From IMG/VR virus record IMGVR_UViG_3300033153_016044, positions 1-64,000 of that record: a stretch of 64,000 nt of DNA; one strand, written 5' to 3'. Source of the stretch: a virus. The position numbers and the translations under genes were made by a program. Positions 24,064 through 32,004 of this stretch are shown in pieces (position 1 is the first letter of the stretch; each line of letters opens with the position of its first letter). The notes beneath the pieces are model-generated. The model saw nothing but the letters and a program-made list of their open reading frames with translations, was not told the origin of the DNA and ran no database searches.

Positions 24064-25936
24064 TTCCGTTATGTCTCCTGTTTACATCTTCTTGAATTTG
24101 ATATAAAACATCCATTGTATTAAGTCCAAGAATATCTACCTTAAGATATCCAAGAGAATCTAATGTCTCTCCGTCCCACTCAGTAATAAGTTTCTTTTCT
24201 TTAGCATTCCATCTTAAAGGAATAGAACCTGTATCAAAAGATTCATCACTAATAACAATACCAGCGGGGTGCTGTCCAGAACTCTTTGGACAACCCTCTA
24301 GTCTGCCGGCGATACTGAATAGCCTGGGATACTTTTCTTGATACTCTTTTAGCTTATCATTCTTCTCTACTGCATCTTCCAGGTTCTTAACCTTTGTTAA
24401 TACATTACGAGTCATGACGTTGGCATCCTGGTGAGACATTCCCTTTCTTCCTAGAATCTTGGCAGTGTCCTTGAGTGCTGCCTTAGTAGCAAGAGTATTG
24501 AATGTTACCATCTGTGCTACTCTATCTTTTCCGAAGCGGTCCTCTATATATTTGACTACCTCACCTCTGCGGGCGCGGCTAACATCTATATCAATATCAG
24601 CCATAGAACCTTTACGTCCTATGTTGTAGAACCTCTCCCAAATAAGCCCATACTTAATTGGGTCAATTCCGGTAATTCTAAGAATATAACTAACAATAGA
24701 ACCCGCAGCAGAACCACGGCCTGGACCAACAGGAATATGCTGAGAACGGGACCAATTAACAATGTCCCAGATAATAAGAAAGTAGTCAGCAAGACGAGCG
24801 TCTTTAATATCTCGTAACTCTTTCTTAATCCTGGCCTTATGCTCCTCACAAGCTTCTTCAATCGGCGTACCATACCTGACTTCGTATCCGGACATAACAA
24901 GTTCAACGAGATAATTAAAGGATGTAAGGTCAATGACTTCTCCATTTTCATCTGTGTGCTCACAGCTCTTTGTAGCACAACCAGTTCCTTGATTAATGTT
25001 AGGAACGAATTCATACCTAGGAAGATGTAGCTTGTGCTTTATCTCTACGTCTCCTATGCGGTCAGCAATCTGAGCACTCATTTCTAGCTCTGCTTCAGTC
25101 ACAGTGCTCATGCGCTCTTCGCCGTCTTCTGTAGTAAGAGATTCTCTCAACATATGTTCGGCATTTTTTAGCCAATACTCTCTAGTAGAATAGTATGGGC
25201 GGAACTCTTTACCCTTGCCGTAGCCAACGGGCTTGTCGAAAGTATCCTTTGTTCTAATGGCCCAGATAGCCTCATGAACTTCAACATCATTTCTGTCAAT
25301 GTAATGAGCATCCTGACAGCCAACAATAGGAATATCTAGATGACCACCTAGCTGACGTAGCATCTTGTTAATCTCTGGCTGACAATTCAGTCCACCGTCT
25401 TGTGTCTCAAGATAGAATCTGTCACCGAAGATGCCCTTTAGTCTAAGAGCGTGCTCTGCAGCAACATCATAATTGCCTTCGTTGATATTCCATGGCACAA
25501 TGCCCTTGAGGCAGGCAGTAAGACATATAAGCCCCTCTCCGTATTGGTCCAGGTCATTGTAATCAACTCTGGCTGAGTAGTAGTATTTCTCATTAGCCTT
25601 TGTATTTAGAATCTTAATATTCTCCCACCCCTTTTGATTCATGGCAAGCATAATGATGTGGTGGTTTCGCGAAGCTCTTCTCTTATCTATCTTTGCTCTT
25701 GCCTTGTCCTTAGTATGGTCGTCTACCATATAAAATTCACAGGCTAGAATTGGTTTGATGCTTCTCTTCTTGCATTCCTTATAGAACTCTGGTACACCAG
25801 AGATGGTACCGTGGTCTGTTAGGGCTAGGGACTTGTGACCATACTCATCAGCTCTCTTGACTATATCTGGAATTTTAGATATAGCATCTAGTATGCTGTA
25901 TGAACTATGTAAGTGAAGGTGTGCCATCTCTGTCAT
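24044..25936 (-). CDS. dnaE: DNA polymerase III alpha, N-terminal part (PHP and palm)
   Basis: The first piece of the split replicative polymerase, 630 residues. The PHP domain (about 1-240) has HLH at 8-10, TDHG at 40-43, ACEFYM, NHHIIML and CQDAHYI. Most metal ligands appear kept, so it may proofread. The palm has GPGRGSAAGSIVSYIL, MADIDID with Asp447 and Asp449, and YLKVDILGLNTM with the third catalytic Asp601. The chain stops 29 residues later at NGNGKDAK, before the fingers. No intein motif is visible at the end. It is an intact gene with its own stop, followed by dut. Confidence 0.92.
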   Translation of the reverse strand: MTEMAHLHLHSSYSILDAISKIPDIVKRADEYGHKSLALTDHGTISGVPEFYKECKKRSIKPILACEFYMVDDHTKDKARAKIDKRRASRNHHIIMLAMNQKGWENIKILNTKANEKYYYSARVDYNDLDQYGEGLICLTACLKGIVPWNINEGNYDVAAEHALRLKGIFGDRFYLETQDGGLNCQPEINKMLRQLGGHLDIPIVGCQDAHYIDRNDVEVHEAIWAIRTKDTFDKPVGYGKGKEFRPYYSTREYWLKNAEHMLRESLTTEDGEERMSTVTEAELEMSAQIADRIGDVEIKHKLHLPRYEFVPNINQGTGCATKSCEHTDENGEVIDLTSFNYLVELVMSGYEVRYGTPIEEACEEHKARIKKELRDIKDARLADYFLIIWDIVNWSRSQHIPVGPGRGSAAGSIVSYILRITGIDPIKYGLIWERFYNIGRKGSMADIDIDVSRARRGEVVKYIEDRFGKDRVAQMVTFNTLATKAALKDTAKILGRKGMSHQDANVMTRNVLTKVKNLEDAVEKNDKLKEYQEKYPRLFSIAGRLEGCPKSSGQHPAGIVISDESFDTGSIPLRWNAKEKKLITEWDGETLDSLGYLKVDILGLNTMDVLYQIQEDVNRRHNGNGKDAK

Positions 25937-25937
25937 G

Positions 25938-26852
25938 TTATGCTCCTACCGTCGGTAGCTTCTTGCTTCGCTCTACTGCTGGTGGCAACACGAACCTACC
26001 ATTTACTGTATATTCCTGCTTGATTTTTCCACACTCATCATAACCTATGCACCAACTGCACTTGAATGACTTCTTTCTGACTGGGCTACATGCCGTAGCA
26101 ATCTTCCCGTAACAATCTTTAAGGAACTGTCTAGTCTTCTCATCATCCTCTCTATTAAAGATAACACTAACAGGTCCCTTCCTTAAATAATCCAGTGTCA
26201 TAACTACATAGTTATACTGTGGGAATAGTTCCTTTGCTACCATGCTATAGATACGCATCTGCAAATCCTTAAAGGCTGCATCTGTATTCTTAGTATAATT
26301 GCCAGTCTTATAGTCCCTGACCTCTAGGGTTTCTTCGTCTATCTCTGTCACCAAATCCATAAAGCCTCGGACCTTAAAGCCCTCATACTCTTTTTCAAAG
26401 GCAACCTCAGCACCAATTATCTTGCGATTCAGAACCGAGTCTGGTCTAATAATGGTATGCTCAAGAAGCTTAAGGTCATCTTCAAAGTTTGGCTTAGGAC
26501 AGCCCTCAAAATCCTCTACGCTTCTATTAGCTATAGAGCAGGTGTTGCCACTAGCTAGCCATTTACATTCAGCACAATTCTTTTCTACGGGGTGAGGGAA
26601 TCCTCTATTCGGCTTTCTGTCATCCCACTCCCAGACCTTGTGCTTTTCATAATAATTCTTCAGATGTTGGACATAATCCTTGCTGTCTTCTTTTACATAT
26701 AGCTCAAGAGCCTCGTGAACTGCACTACCCTTGTGTGTGGCTATAGAAGCACCCTTAAGCTCAGGCAGAGCTAGGTGATACTGTAGAAAGTATTTGAATG
26801 GACACGTCATGTATGTGTCCAATCTAGAGGCTGATAGATATTCAATTTTCAT
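25938..26852 (-). CDS. Cas4/AddB-type PD-(D/E)XK nuclease with Fe-S cysteines
   Basis: A 304-residue nuclease. YLSASRLDTYMTCPFKYFLQY and HKGSAVHEALELY open the fold. GFMDLVTEID and VRDYKTG form the catalytic D...DxK core, and DLQMRIYSMVAKE the later Gln motif. CSWCIGYDEC at the C-terminus plus Cys at MTCPF fit the one-plus-three cysteine pattern of Cas4/AddB iron-sulphur nucleases. An extra Cys-rich insert (NCAECKWLASGNTC) sits at about 95-125. Likely a 5' exonuclease in recombination. ATG 26852 is chosen because it overlaps the ThyX stop as TAATG with AAGGTGAG upstream. Confidence 0.85.
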   Translation of the reverse strand: MKIEYLSASRLDTYMTCPFKYFLQYHLALPELKGASIATHKGSAVHEALELYVKEDSKDYVQHLKNYYEKHKVWEWDDRKPNRGFPHPVEKNCAECKWLASGNTCSIANRSVEDFEGCPKPNFEDDLKLLEHTIIRPDSVLNRKIIGAEVAFEKEYEGFKVRGFMDLVTEIDEETLEVRDYKTGNYTKNTDAAFKDLQMRIYSMVAKELFPQYNYVVMTLDYLRKGPVSVIFNREDDEKTRQFLKDCYGKIATACSPVRKKSFKCSWCIGYDECGKIKQEYTVNGRFVLPPAVERSKKLPTVGA

Positions 26853-27649
26853 TACTGACACTCACCTTGGTGCATCTTTCTATATTGTTTCCAGCCAACA
26901 AAATTACCAGACCTATGTTCTGGATTCCTGGCGGCCAGCGCTACGTGTTCAAATGGGGACCAGTGTCCGTGACCACTACCTGTAAGCAGTCTCTCATGTA
27001 GAGTCAAGTCTTTGTCAATGTTTCTTTTACCATCATGAGTTAGGTAGGAAACACGAGCACATCTAGCAACGCTAATTTTCTTCTTAACGTCTAGTGGCAC
27101 ATCTTCTTCATCTTCCTGAACGTATGGCAAATGCCATATGCGCTGAACTGGCCTAGAATTTTCTCTCGCTTCAAACATCATGTTTGCCAAATGATGAATT
27201 TCTGGCTGAGCATCTTCATGCCTACGCAATCCATAGAAGTTATCCCACTCTGTGGCTGTGCAGATAACTGTTATGTTTTTCCATGGCTCTATAATACGAT
27301 TAACAATTTGTTTATGGGCATTTAAATTCTTTAGACAATGTGCATGATGAACTGCTTCGTCTCTAGCCTTCAGCCACATCTTCTTTGCAAGCTCAACCTC
27401 TTTAATCTCTTCCTTTGCAGCCATACCTCTTTTGTTCTTGCCCCAATAGACAGGCATGGCCGGGTCATTAAGAACCATATCTATCATCTTACGGGTAGGG
27501 ATAGCTCTACTGCTGGCTGCGTTTCTACTAAACATTCTGTGTGTCATAAACTCAGCATGAATAAAACGAGGATAAGTAAGCTCCATAGTTATTAGACGTG
27601 GTCCTGCTATACTAACTGAATCAAGAATAATCTCTGCCTTAAAACCCAT
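26852..27649 (-). CDS. thyX: Flavin-dependent thymidylate synthase
   Basis: Makes dTMP from dUMP with FAD and methylene-tetrahydrofolate. About 265 residues from ATG 27649. An ATG six codons upstream also lies inside the preceding gene. The ThyX signature appears as MTHRMFSRNAASSRAIP, a common phage variant of RHRxxSxNExSxR. Further support is WEPWKNITV-like IEPWKNITVICTATEWDNF, RHEDAQPEIHHLA and HGHWSPFEHVA. Together with dUTPase and thymidine kinase it shows independent supply of thymidylate. Confidence 0.93.
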   Translation of the reverse strand: MGFKAEIILDSVSIAGPRLITMELTYPRFIHAEFMTHRMFSRNAASSRAIPTRKMIDMVLNDPAMPVYWGKNKRGMAAKEEIKEVELAKKMWLKARDEAVHHAHCLKNLNAHKQIVNRIIEPWKNITVICTATEWDNFYGLRRHEDAQPEIHHLANMMFEARENSRPVQRIWHLPYVQEDEEDVPLDVKKKISVARCARVSYLTHDGKRNIDKDLTLHERLLTGSGHGHWSPFEHVALAARNPEHRSGNFVGWKQYRKMHQGECQ

Positions 27650-28172
27650 GCTTCTTCTGCTCTCCAAGATAAGTAAACGAATCTTTTGGTTCTGGATACT
27701 TCTCTATAATCTTAAGTGCCAACTTATCCATCTTATTAAAGAAGTCCTTAGGCGCCCTGGGTGGTCTATCATCTATGAACTTGTCACAAATCATTCCATC
27801 TCTCATTACAACTAGAGATGCAATAGCTTTCGTTATATGGTTCAAGCCACTATCAGGGTCTAAGTCTTCTCCCTCCCACCATTTATTAAGATGACGAAAG
27901 GTAGCATCCCTATATACGCTGGCACGTACACCATCAACACGATAATTATGTCTTCCATACTTCCTTGCTCCTTCCAGCATAGCACATCCAATCTCGGCTA
28001 TAACCGTTCCAGGCACGGTAGATATGGGAGCCTTCTTAACTCCTACTGAATCCTTGGGGTTAGTCTTCTTGCCTTCTGGTGTTTGCATTTTTCTAATGGC
28101 CTCGTTAATTATATCCAGGCTAACCTCGGGAAGCAGAGGAATGTTCCCTGGCCCCGGTCCGTATACCGGCAT
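27639..28172 (-). CDS. dATP/dGTP diphosphohydrolase-like (DUF5664/MazG-like)
   Basis: A 177-residue protein matching the phage family annotated as dATP/dGTP diphosphohydrolase N-terminal domain. Motifs are NPKDSVGVKKAPISTVP, MLEGARKYGRHNYR, YRDATFRHLNKWWEGEDLDPDSGLNH and AIASLVVMRDGM, an all-alpha fold with acidic and His residues for metal. It may trim the purine dNTP pool. Members are common in phages with ordinary bases too. It overlaps the start of ThyX by about 10-29 nt and abuts the 5'-nucleotidase gene. Confidence 0.75.
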   Translation of the reverse strand: MPVYGPGPGNIPLLPEVSLDIINEAIRKMQTPEGKKTNPKDSVGVKKAPISTVPGTVIAEIGCAMLEGARKYGRHNYRVDGVRASVYRDATFRHLNKWWEGEDLDPDSGLNHITKAIASLVVMRDGMICDKFIDDRPPRAPKDFFNKMDKLALKIIEKYPEPKDSFTYLGEQKKHGF

Positions 28173-28732
28173 TAAATTGCCTCTGCTAATAGGAAATCAT
28201 CCCAATCTTTAATTCTCTCAACATTATGATGTTCTATCTTTCTATTATAAGGATAGTCTACACAATAGATGTATGCCTCTGTGTGGTCAGCAATATCCAT
28301 TATGTTAGCATCTGAATCCTCAATGAAGACACCAATGTTAAGCTTGTTAATCAGTGGCGACTTAGAACCATCTGTAAAGAATAGGTTCTTACTAGATGGG
28401 AATCCATTCTCTCTGAGTGCAGCAATCGTATCTTGTCTAGCATACTCTGGCCGGTTGGTAATGTAAAAGATTTCATGACCACCACTCTCAATTCTCTCAA
28501 GCGCATCTATTGTTCCTGCCAAAACAGGCAAGGTTCTATATCCACCAGAGTAACCGAACTTGTGAAACTCATCAAAGAACTGTTCCTTGCTAAGACCTTC
28601 TGTTATCTTGTACCAATAGTAGTCAGTAATGTCTTCCTTTGTTAAGCTTAGATTGAATACATCATTAAGACGATTTATAAATACATCAAGGAAGTCAAAA
28701 CAAACTCCATCTAAATCTACTCCATACCTCAT
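28172..28732 (-). CDS. 5'(3')-deoxyribonucleotidase-like HAD phosphatase
   Basis: A 186-residue HAD-superfamily enzyme of the NT5C type, which dephosphorylates (deoxy)nucleoside monophosphates. Motif I is YGVDLDGVCFDF with the nucleophilic and acid Asp, motif II is FYITNRPEYAR, and motif III/IV is LNIGVFIEDSDANI. Length is normal. Next to thymidine kinase, dUTPase and ThyX it suggests balancing of the nucleotide pool. An alternative role as a polynucleotide phosphatase is less likely given its size. Confidence 0.82.
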   Translation of the reverse strand: MRYGVDLDGVCFDFLDVFINRLNDVFNLSLTKEDITDYYWYKITEGLSKEQFFDEFHKFGYSGGYRTLPVLAGTIDALERIESGGHEIFYITNRPEYARQDTIAALRENGFPSSKNLFFTDGSKSPLINKLNIGVFIEDSDANIMDIADHTEAYIYCVDYPYNRKIEHHNVERIKDWDDFLLAEAI

Positions 28733-29706
28733 GCGAAAATCTCCCTCGTCTTCTCTACTGTTAAATCTCCAACGTCTCCATTTTGTAGGTCAACAACTGA
28801 TACATTAAAGAATGCTTTTGCTGTATTGAACGCCGTCTGTGCGCCTGACCTACCAGCCGTGTCTGCATCTAGTGCAACTATTAATTTCTGTGCACCACAC
28901 TTCGCTAACAAGGCTATCTGTCCGTTGTGTAATTTTCTACCAAAGATTGCAACACCATTATGTATATCTGCATGCTCTAATCTAAGAACATCCAATGGCC
29001 CCTCTACCAAAATAACTTCTTTTGTATTCTTTATATGCGTGGCGGCCCTATCTATATTGAATAGGTTCTCTCCACCAATGAATCCTTTACTGTGAACCCA
29101 CTTAGGAATCTTTCTTTCTTTCCAGTTGGGAAAGAGAGTTCTACCCGTGAACCCTACTATCTGACTATAGATATTTCTAACTGGAACTATCAATCTATTT
29201 GACATTTGCTTGTAATCCTCAGAGGTAGTTCCAATCTGATAACTTTCAATTAATCCCTTGGGATATCCTCTGCCCTCTAGGTAAGGATGGTATAGGAGGT
29301 TCTTAAGTGCGCTCTCGGCATACACTCTTATTTCTTTTTTTGCTCTCTCCACAAACTTCTTGTTGGCACTAAGGTGTGCTGCCTCATCAATGTTAATGCC
29401 ATCTTCCTTAACAATGCTTTCTACAAACTTACAAGCATCTGGAAAACTACAATCTAAAACACCCATTACTAAACCGAACACATCTTTATTAAATCTATCA
29501 TGACAGCCACGAGAAAAGCACTGCCATAGTCCTTTTTCTAAATGCCAGGACCATGCGTCATCTCTATCCCCATTATGAATGGGGCAGGCTGCAGTAACAT
29601 ACTGATAGCGTTCTCTATAGTCAATTCTTAAAGCATCTAGAACACTGACTATTCTTTCTGATGCTATAGACCGCAGTGCTTCAATTTTCTTTCTATTCAT
29701 TACCAT
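28729..29706 (-). CDS. dnaG: DnaG-type DNA primase (zinc finger plus TOPRIM)
   Basis: A 325-residue phage primase. The zinc-binding domain has AACPIHNGDRDD and LWQCFSRGCHDRF. The TOPRIM core has EVILVEGPLDVLRLEH (acidic EG..D) and KLIVALDADTAGRSGAQ (DxDxAG). It lacks the bacterial C-terminal helicase-binding domain, as is usual for phage primases. It lays primers for the split polymerase. The start is ATG 29706, or ATG 29700 which overlaps the helicase stop as TAATG. No ribosome site decides. Confidence 0.92.
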   Translation of the reverse strand: MVMNRKKIEALRSIASERIVSVLDALRIDYRERYQYVTAACPIHNGDRDDAWSWHLEKGLWQCFSRGCHDRFNKDVFGLVMGVLDCSFPDACKFVESIVKEDGINIDEAAHLSANKKFVERAKKEIRVYAESALKNLLYHPYLEGRGYPKGLIESYQIGTTSEDYKQMSNRLIVPVRNIYSQIVGFTGRTLFPNWKERKIPKWVHSKGFIGGENLFNIDRAATHIKNTKEVILVEGPLDVLRLEHADIHNGVAIFGRKLHNGQIALLAKCGAQKLIVALDADTAGRSGAQTAFNTAKAFFNVSVVDLQNGDVGDLTVEKTREIFA

Positions 29707-31118
29707 TCACTTACGTTTGCCATTCTTGTTGTTGCTTGGTCTTCTAGGTTTTGCCTTAGTTTCTTAACCACTGTTACTATCTCCGAGTTGCGCTTATCTT
29801 CTTTGAACTGACCACATGATTTATCAAAGTGAACATTGACCCACTCGTTATATGCGTGGCCGCATCCGTTGCGTGCGAACCTAGCCTCTAGGACGTGTGT
29901 GCCCCTCGCTGGTCCATCCTCCTGCATCTCCTCTAATCTCTTAGGTCTGAGTATGGTAGCGGAATCTACATTCTCTACGATACGCCTAATGCCAATGTCT
30001 TCCTGCTTGTTAAGCTGACCCAGGGCCATGATTGGTATATTGAGATGCGCAGCGCAATCGTGCAGGCTAGACATCAGTAATCCAATTAGCTGATACTCCT
30101 GTAATCTATCTACGTCTGACGAATCCATAAGCTTAATATAGTCATAGATAACCAGCCCCTTGCCCTCATCTCCTATAATGGGTCCACCTAGATTCTTGTA
30201 TACAAACTTACGTATCATTGGGATAACACTATGAACAGAGCGGCCCGCGATATTTTTATAGAATAGAGGAGCGTCTTTGATTATATCAAATGCCTTCTTA
30301 ATCTTAGCTATCTGCTCTCTGTCGCTCTTCCACTCGCCGCCTTCAATAATATTGTAGGGAATGCCTGTCATGATTCCACATAGTCTCATCTGCTGCTGTC
30401 TAAGCTGAAGCTCGGTATCTAAATACAGAACTGGTTTCCTCTGTATCACCGCTGCTTGAAATGCAGACCACATAGACAACTGAGACTTACCTACCTTTGT
30501 GCTAGCAAAGATTCCTGTTATGGCTCCGTTACGGATATAACCAACGTCCTTCTGCCATCTAGGAAGACCTATATCAATACCCATGGCCCCCTCAAGGTCA
30601 GCATAGTTATTAATGGTCTCTTCAAAACCATCAGCTAAACACTTAACATCATCTTCTCCTGTATCAAGGTTCTTGAGCGAATCTAGAATACTAGTCTCGA
30701 CCATGTTGCGCATGTCTGAAGTCTTGCCATCCCATTCCTCAATATCATCCTTGAGGTCCTCGCACTTATTAATTAGAGCACGCTTAAGTGAGGCTTGTTT
30801 GACTGCTGCAACAAACTTAACAAAGTTACTGGCATTAATGTTCTGTTCGACTATGGCATCTATTAACTCGCCATTTAATGTGTGGTGGTAGAAGCCTTCT
30901 ACATTATTCTGCTCAGCTGTTGCAATAATGATATGTTTATCAATACTAATTGATTCTTCTGATACAATTAAATCTTTAATGATTCCATATATCAAGGCTG
31001 CACCTGTATTAACAAAGTCACCAGGCATTAACACATCATTAATAGTAAAGAATCTATCTGGTTCTTTAATAAGAATAGAAAGTATAGCTCTCTCAGCTGC
31101 GTGGGCTTCTATACTCAT
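29700..31118 (-). CDS. dnaB: Replicative DNA helicase, DnaB-like
   Basis: A 472-residue hexameric helicase. The N-terminal helical domain starts IEAHAAERAILSILI, matching DnaB. The RecA-like C-terminal domain has the P-loop GIFASTKVGKSQL, in which Ala replaces the first Gly of the usual loop. It also has VLYLDTELQLRQQQMR, the Walker B strand LVIYDYIKLMD, and ALGQLNKQED with the sensor Gln. AGGAGAG about 8 nt before ATG 31118 fixes the start. It overlaps the end of the preceding unknown gene by 26 nt. Confidence 0.93.
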   Translation of the reverse strand: MSIEAHAAERAILSILIKEPDRFFTINDVLMPGDFVNTGAALIYGIIKDLIVSEESISIDKHIIIATAEQNNVEGFYHHTLNGELIDAIVEQNINASNFVKFVAAVKQASLKRALINKCEDLKDDIEEWDGKTSDMRNMVETSILDSLKNLDTGEDDVKCLADGFEETINNYADLEGAMGIDIGLPRWQKDVGYIRNGAITGIFASTKVGKSQLSMWSAFQAAVIQRKPVLYLDTELQLRQQQMRLCGIMTGIPYNIIEGGEWKSDREQIAKIKKAFDIIKDAPLFYKNIAGRSVHSVIPMIRKFVYKNLGGPIIGDEGKGLVIYDYIKLMDSSDVDRLQEYQLIGLLMSSLHDCAAHLNIPIMALGQLNKQEDIGIRRIVENVDSATILRPKRLEEMQEDGPARGTHVLEARFARNGCGHAYNEWVNVHFDKSCGQFKEDKRNSEIVTVVKKLRQNLEDQATTRMANVSEW

Positions 31119-31560
31119 TCCTTACTCTCCTATCATATATCTTAGACATTACATATATCTTATTCTTTATTGTATCACACACAGGACGGAGCATTTCTAG
31201 TTTAGCTGTCTCTCTATCTAGGATGATTTTCTTCTTTTGAAGTATCTCATTCTTAGAGATTGCTATGGCTCGTCTTTCCTTTGCATGTGAAGCACCATAC
31301 TTACTAGCTAGTGGCGCCACCTCTATATCAAAAGACTCTTCTAGGTGTCGGACACGGGCAGAAATAATTCCAAGCTGACTATGTAGGTAAATATAATAGT
31401 TGGACAAAACAAGCATAAGCTCGTCAAACTGCTCTAGGTTAATTGACCTGACCTCACGGCCCGAAAACTGAATGGCTTCTTTAACCAAGTCAACTTCTTG
31501 GTTCTCTATATATACTAGACCAGCTTCTCTTCGCCAATCTGCTACGCTTTTATTACTCAT
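31093..31560 (-). CDS. Uncharacterised helical protein before the helicase
   Basis: Not recognised. 155 residues, mostly helical. The centre (LSNYYIYLHSQLGIISARVRHLEESFD) and C-terminal half (RRAIAISKNEILQKKKIILDRETAKLEML) look like long amphipathic or coiled-coil helices, and the end is strongly basic. It is the first gene behind the promoter-like element at 31568-31601 and overlaps dnaB by 26 nt. That position would suit a helicase loader or a replication accessory protein, but no motif proves it. Confidence 0.65.
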   Translation of the reverse strand: MSNKSVADWRREAGLVYIENQEVDLVKEAIQFSGREVRSINLEQFDELMLVLSNYYIYLHSQLGIISARVRHLEESFDIEVAPLASKYGASHAKERRAIAISKNEILQKKKIILDRETAKLEMLRPVCDTIKNKIYVMSKIYDRRVRNEYRSPRS

Positions 31561-31567
31561 GTTATAG

Positions 31568-31601
31568 ACCTCTACTTATAGTATACGCGTACATTATTGT
31601 T
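31568..31601 (-). promoter_or_regulatory. Promoter-like element, helicase/polymerase operon
   Basis: A 34-bp minus-strand element that is identical at 28 of 34 positions to the one at 33799-33832. It contains AACAATAA, then TACGCG, a -10-like TATACT, and GTAGAGG at the likely transcript start. It fills the gap before the 155-residue unknown and dnaB. The -35 region (CTGACT at 16-bp spacing) is poor, so an activator or a dedicated sigma factor may be required. Confidence 0.7.
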
Positions 31602-32004
31602 AGTCAGATAAGAGTTTATTTACAATTGTTTCTTCTTCGTCGTCTGCTCTAATCACCACCAATCTAATGTCGTTATATGTACACCATAAGGATTTCTTTC
31701 TATCTCTTGCTTGGGCTAACTTAAAGTTCTCTTGTGAGCCATGAAAGAAGTTGCTGTATTCATAGTGCTGTCTGCCCTGTGCTTCAACTGCTATTCTTTT
31801 TCTGGGTAAGAAGAAGTCAATATACAATCTGTCACCGGGGATATAGAATTCTTCTAGTATTACTTCATTGGGGAATACCCTATCTACAACTTCTCCTACG
31901 GAGAACTGAAAATTACTCTTGCAGTTATCAGAAGACCTCCGAGGCCATTTAGATGGTCGGAGGTCTATCTTGTAAATACGCCCCTCAGTTGAGAGGAATT
32001 TCAT
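31600..32004 (-). CDS. Putative endonuclease, Vsr/DUF559-like PD-(D/E)XK fold
   Basis: A 134-residue protein. LYIDFFLPRKRIAVEAQGRQHY matches the core of very-short-patch-repair and DUF559-type endonucleases, in which Asp of YIDF and Glu of VEAQG bind metal and the usual xK is replaced by xQ. The segment AQARDRKKSLWCTYNDIRLVVI is the following helix and strand. It directly follows recA (TAATG overlap), so a role as a recombination-linked nuclease, perhaps a resolvase, is plausible but unproved. Confidence 0.65.
   Translation of the reverse strand: MKFLSTEGRIYKIDLRPSKWPRRSSDNCKSNFQFSVGEVVDRVFPNEVILEEFYIPGDRLYIDFFLPRKRIAVEAQGRQHYEYSNFFHGSQENFKLAQARDRKKSLWCTYNDIRLVVIRADDEEETIVNKLLSD

Noticed and set aside
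20745-25936. Split intein joining the two polymerase parts.
   Set aside because: The end of the N-part and the start of the C-part lack intein blocks (no N-terminal splice Cys/Ser with downstream motifs, no HN followed by Cys/Ser/Thr). The break is also not at the cyanobacterial DnaE intein site.
27639-28172. 2-aminoadenine (Z) genome, because of a MazZ-related diphosphohydrolase.
   Set aside because: No PurZ or DatZ gene is seen and the polymerase is DnaE-type rather than the PolA-type DpoZ. The family is also present in ordinary phages.
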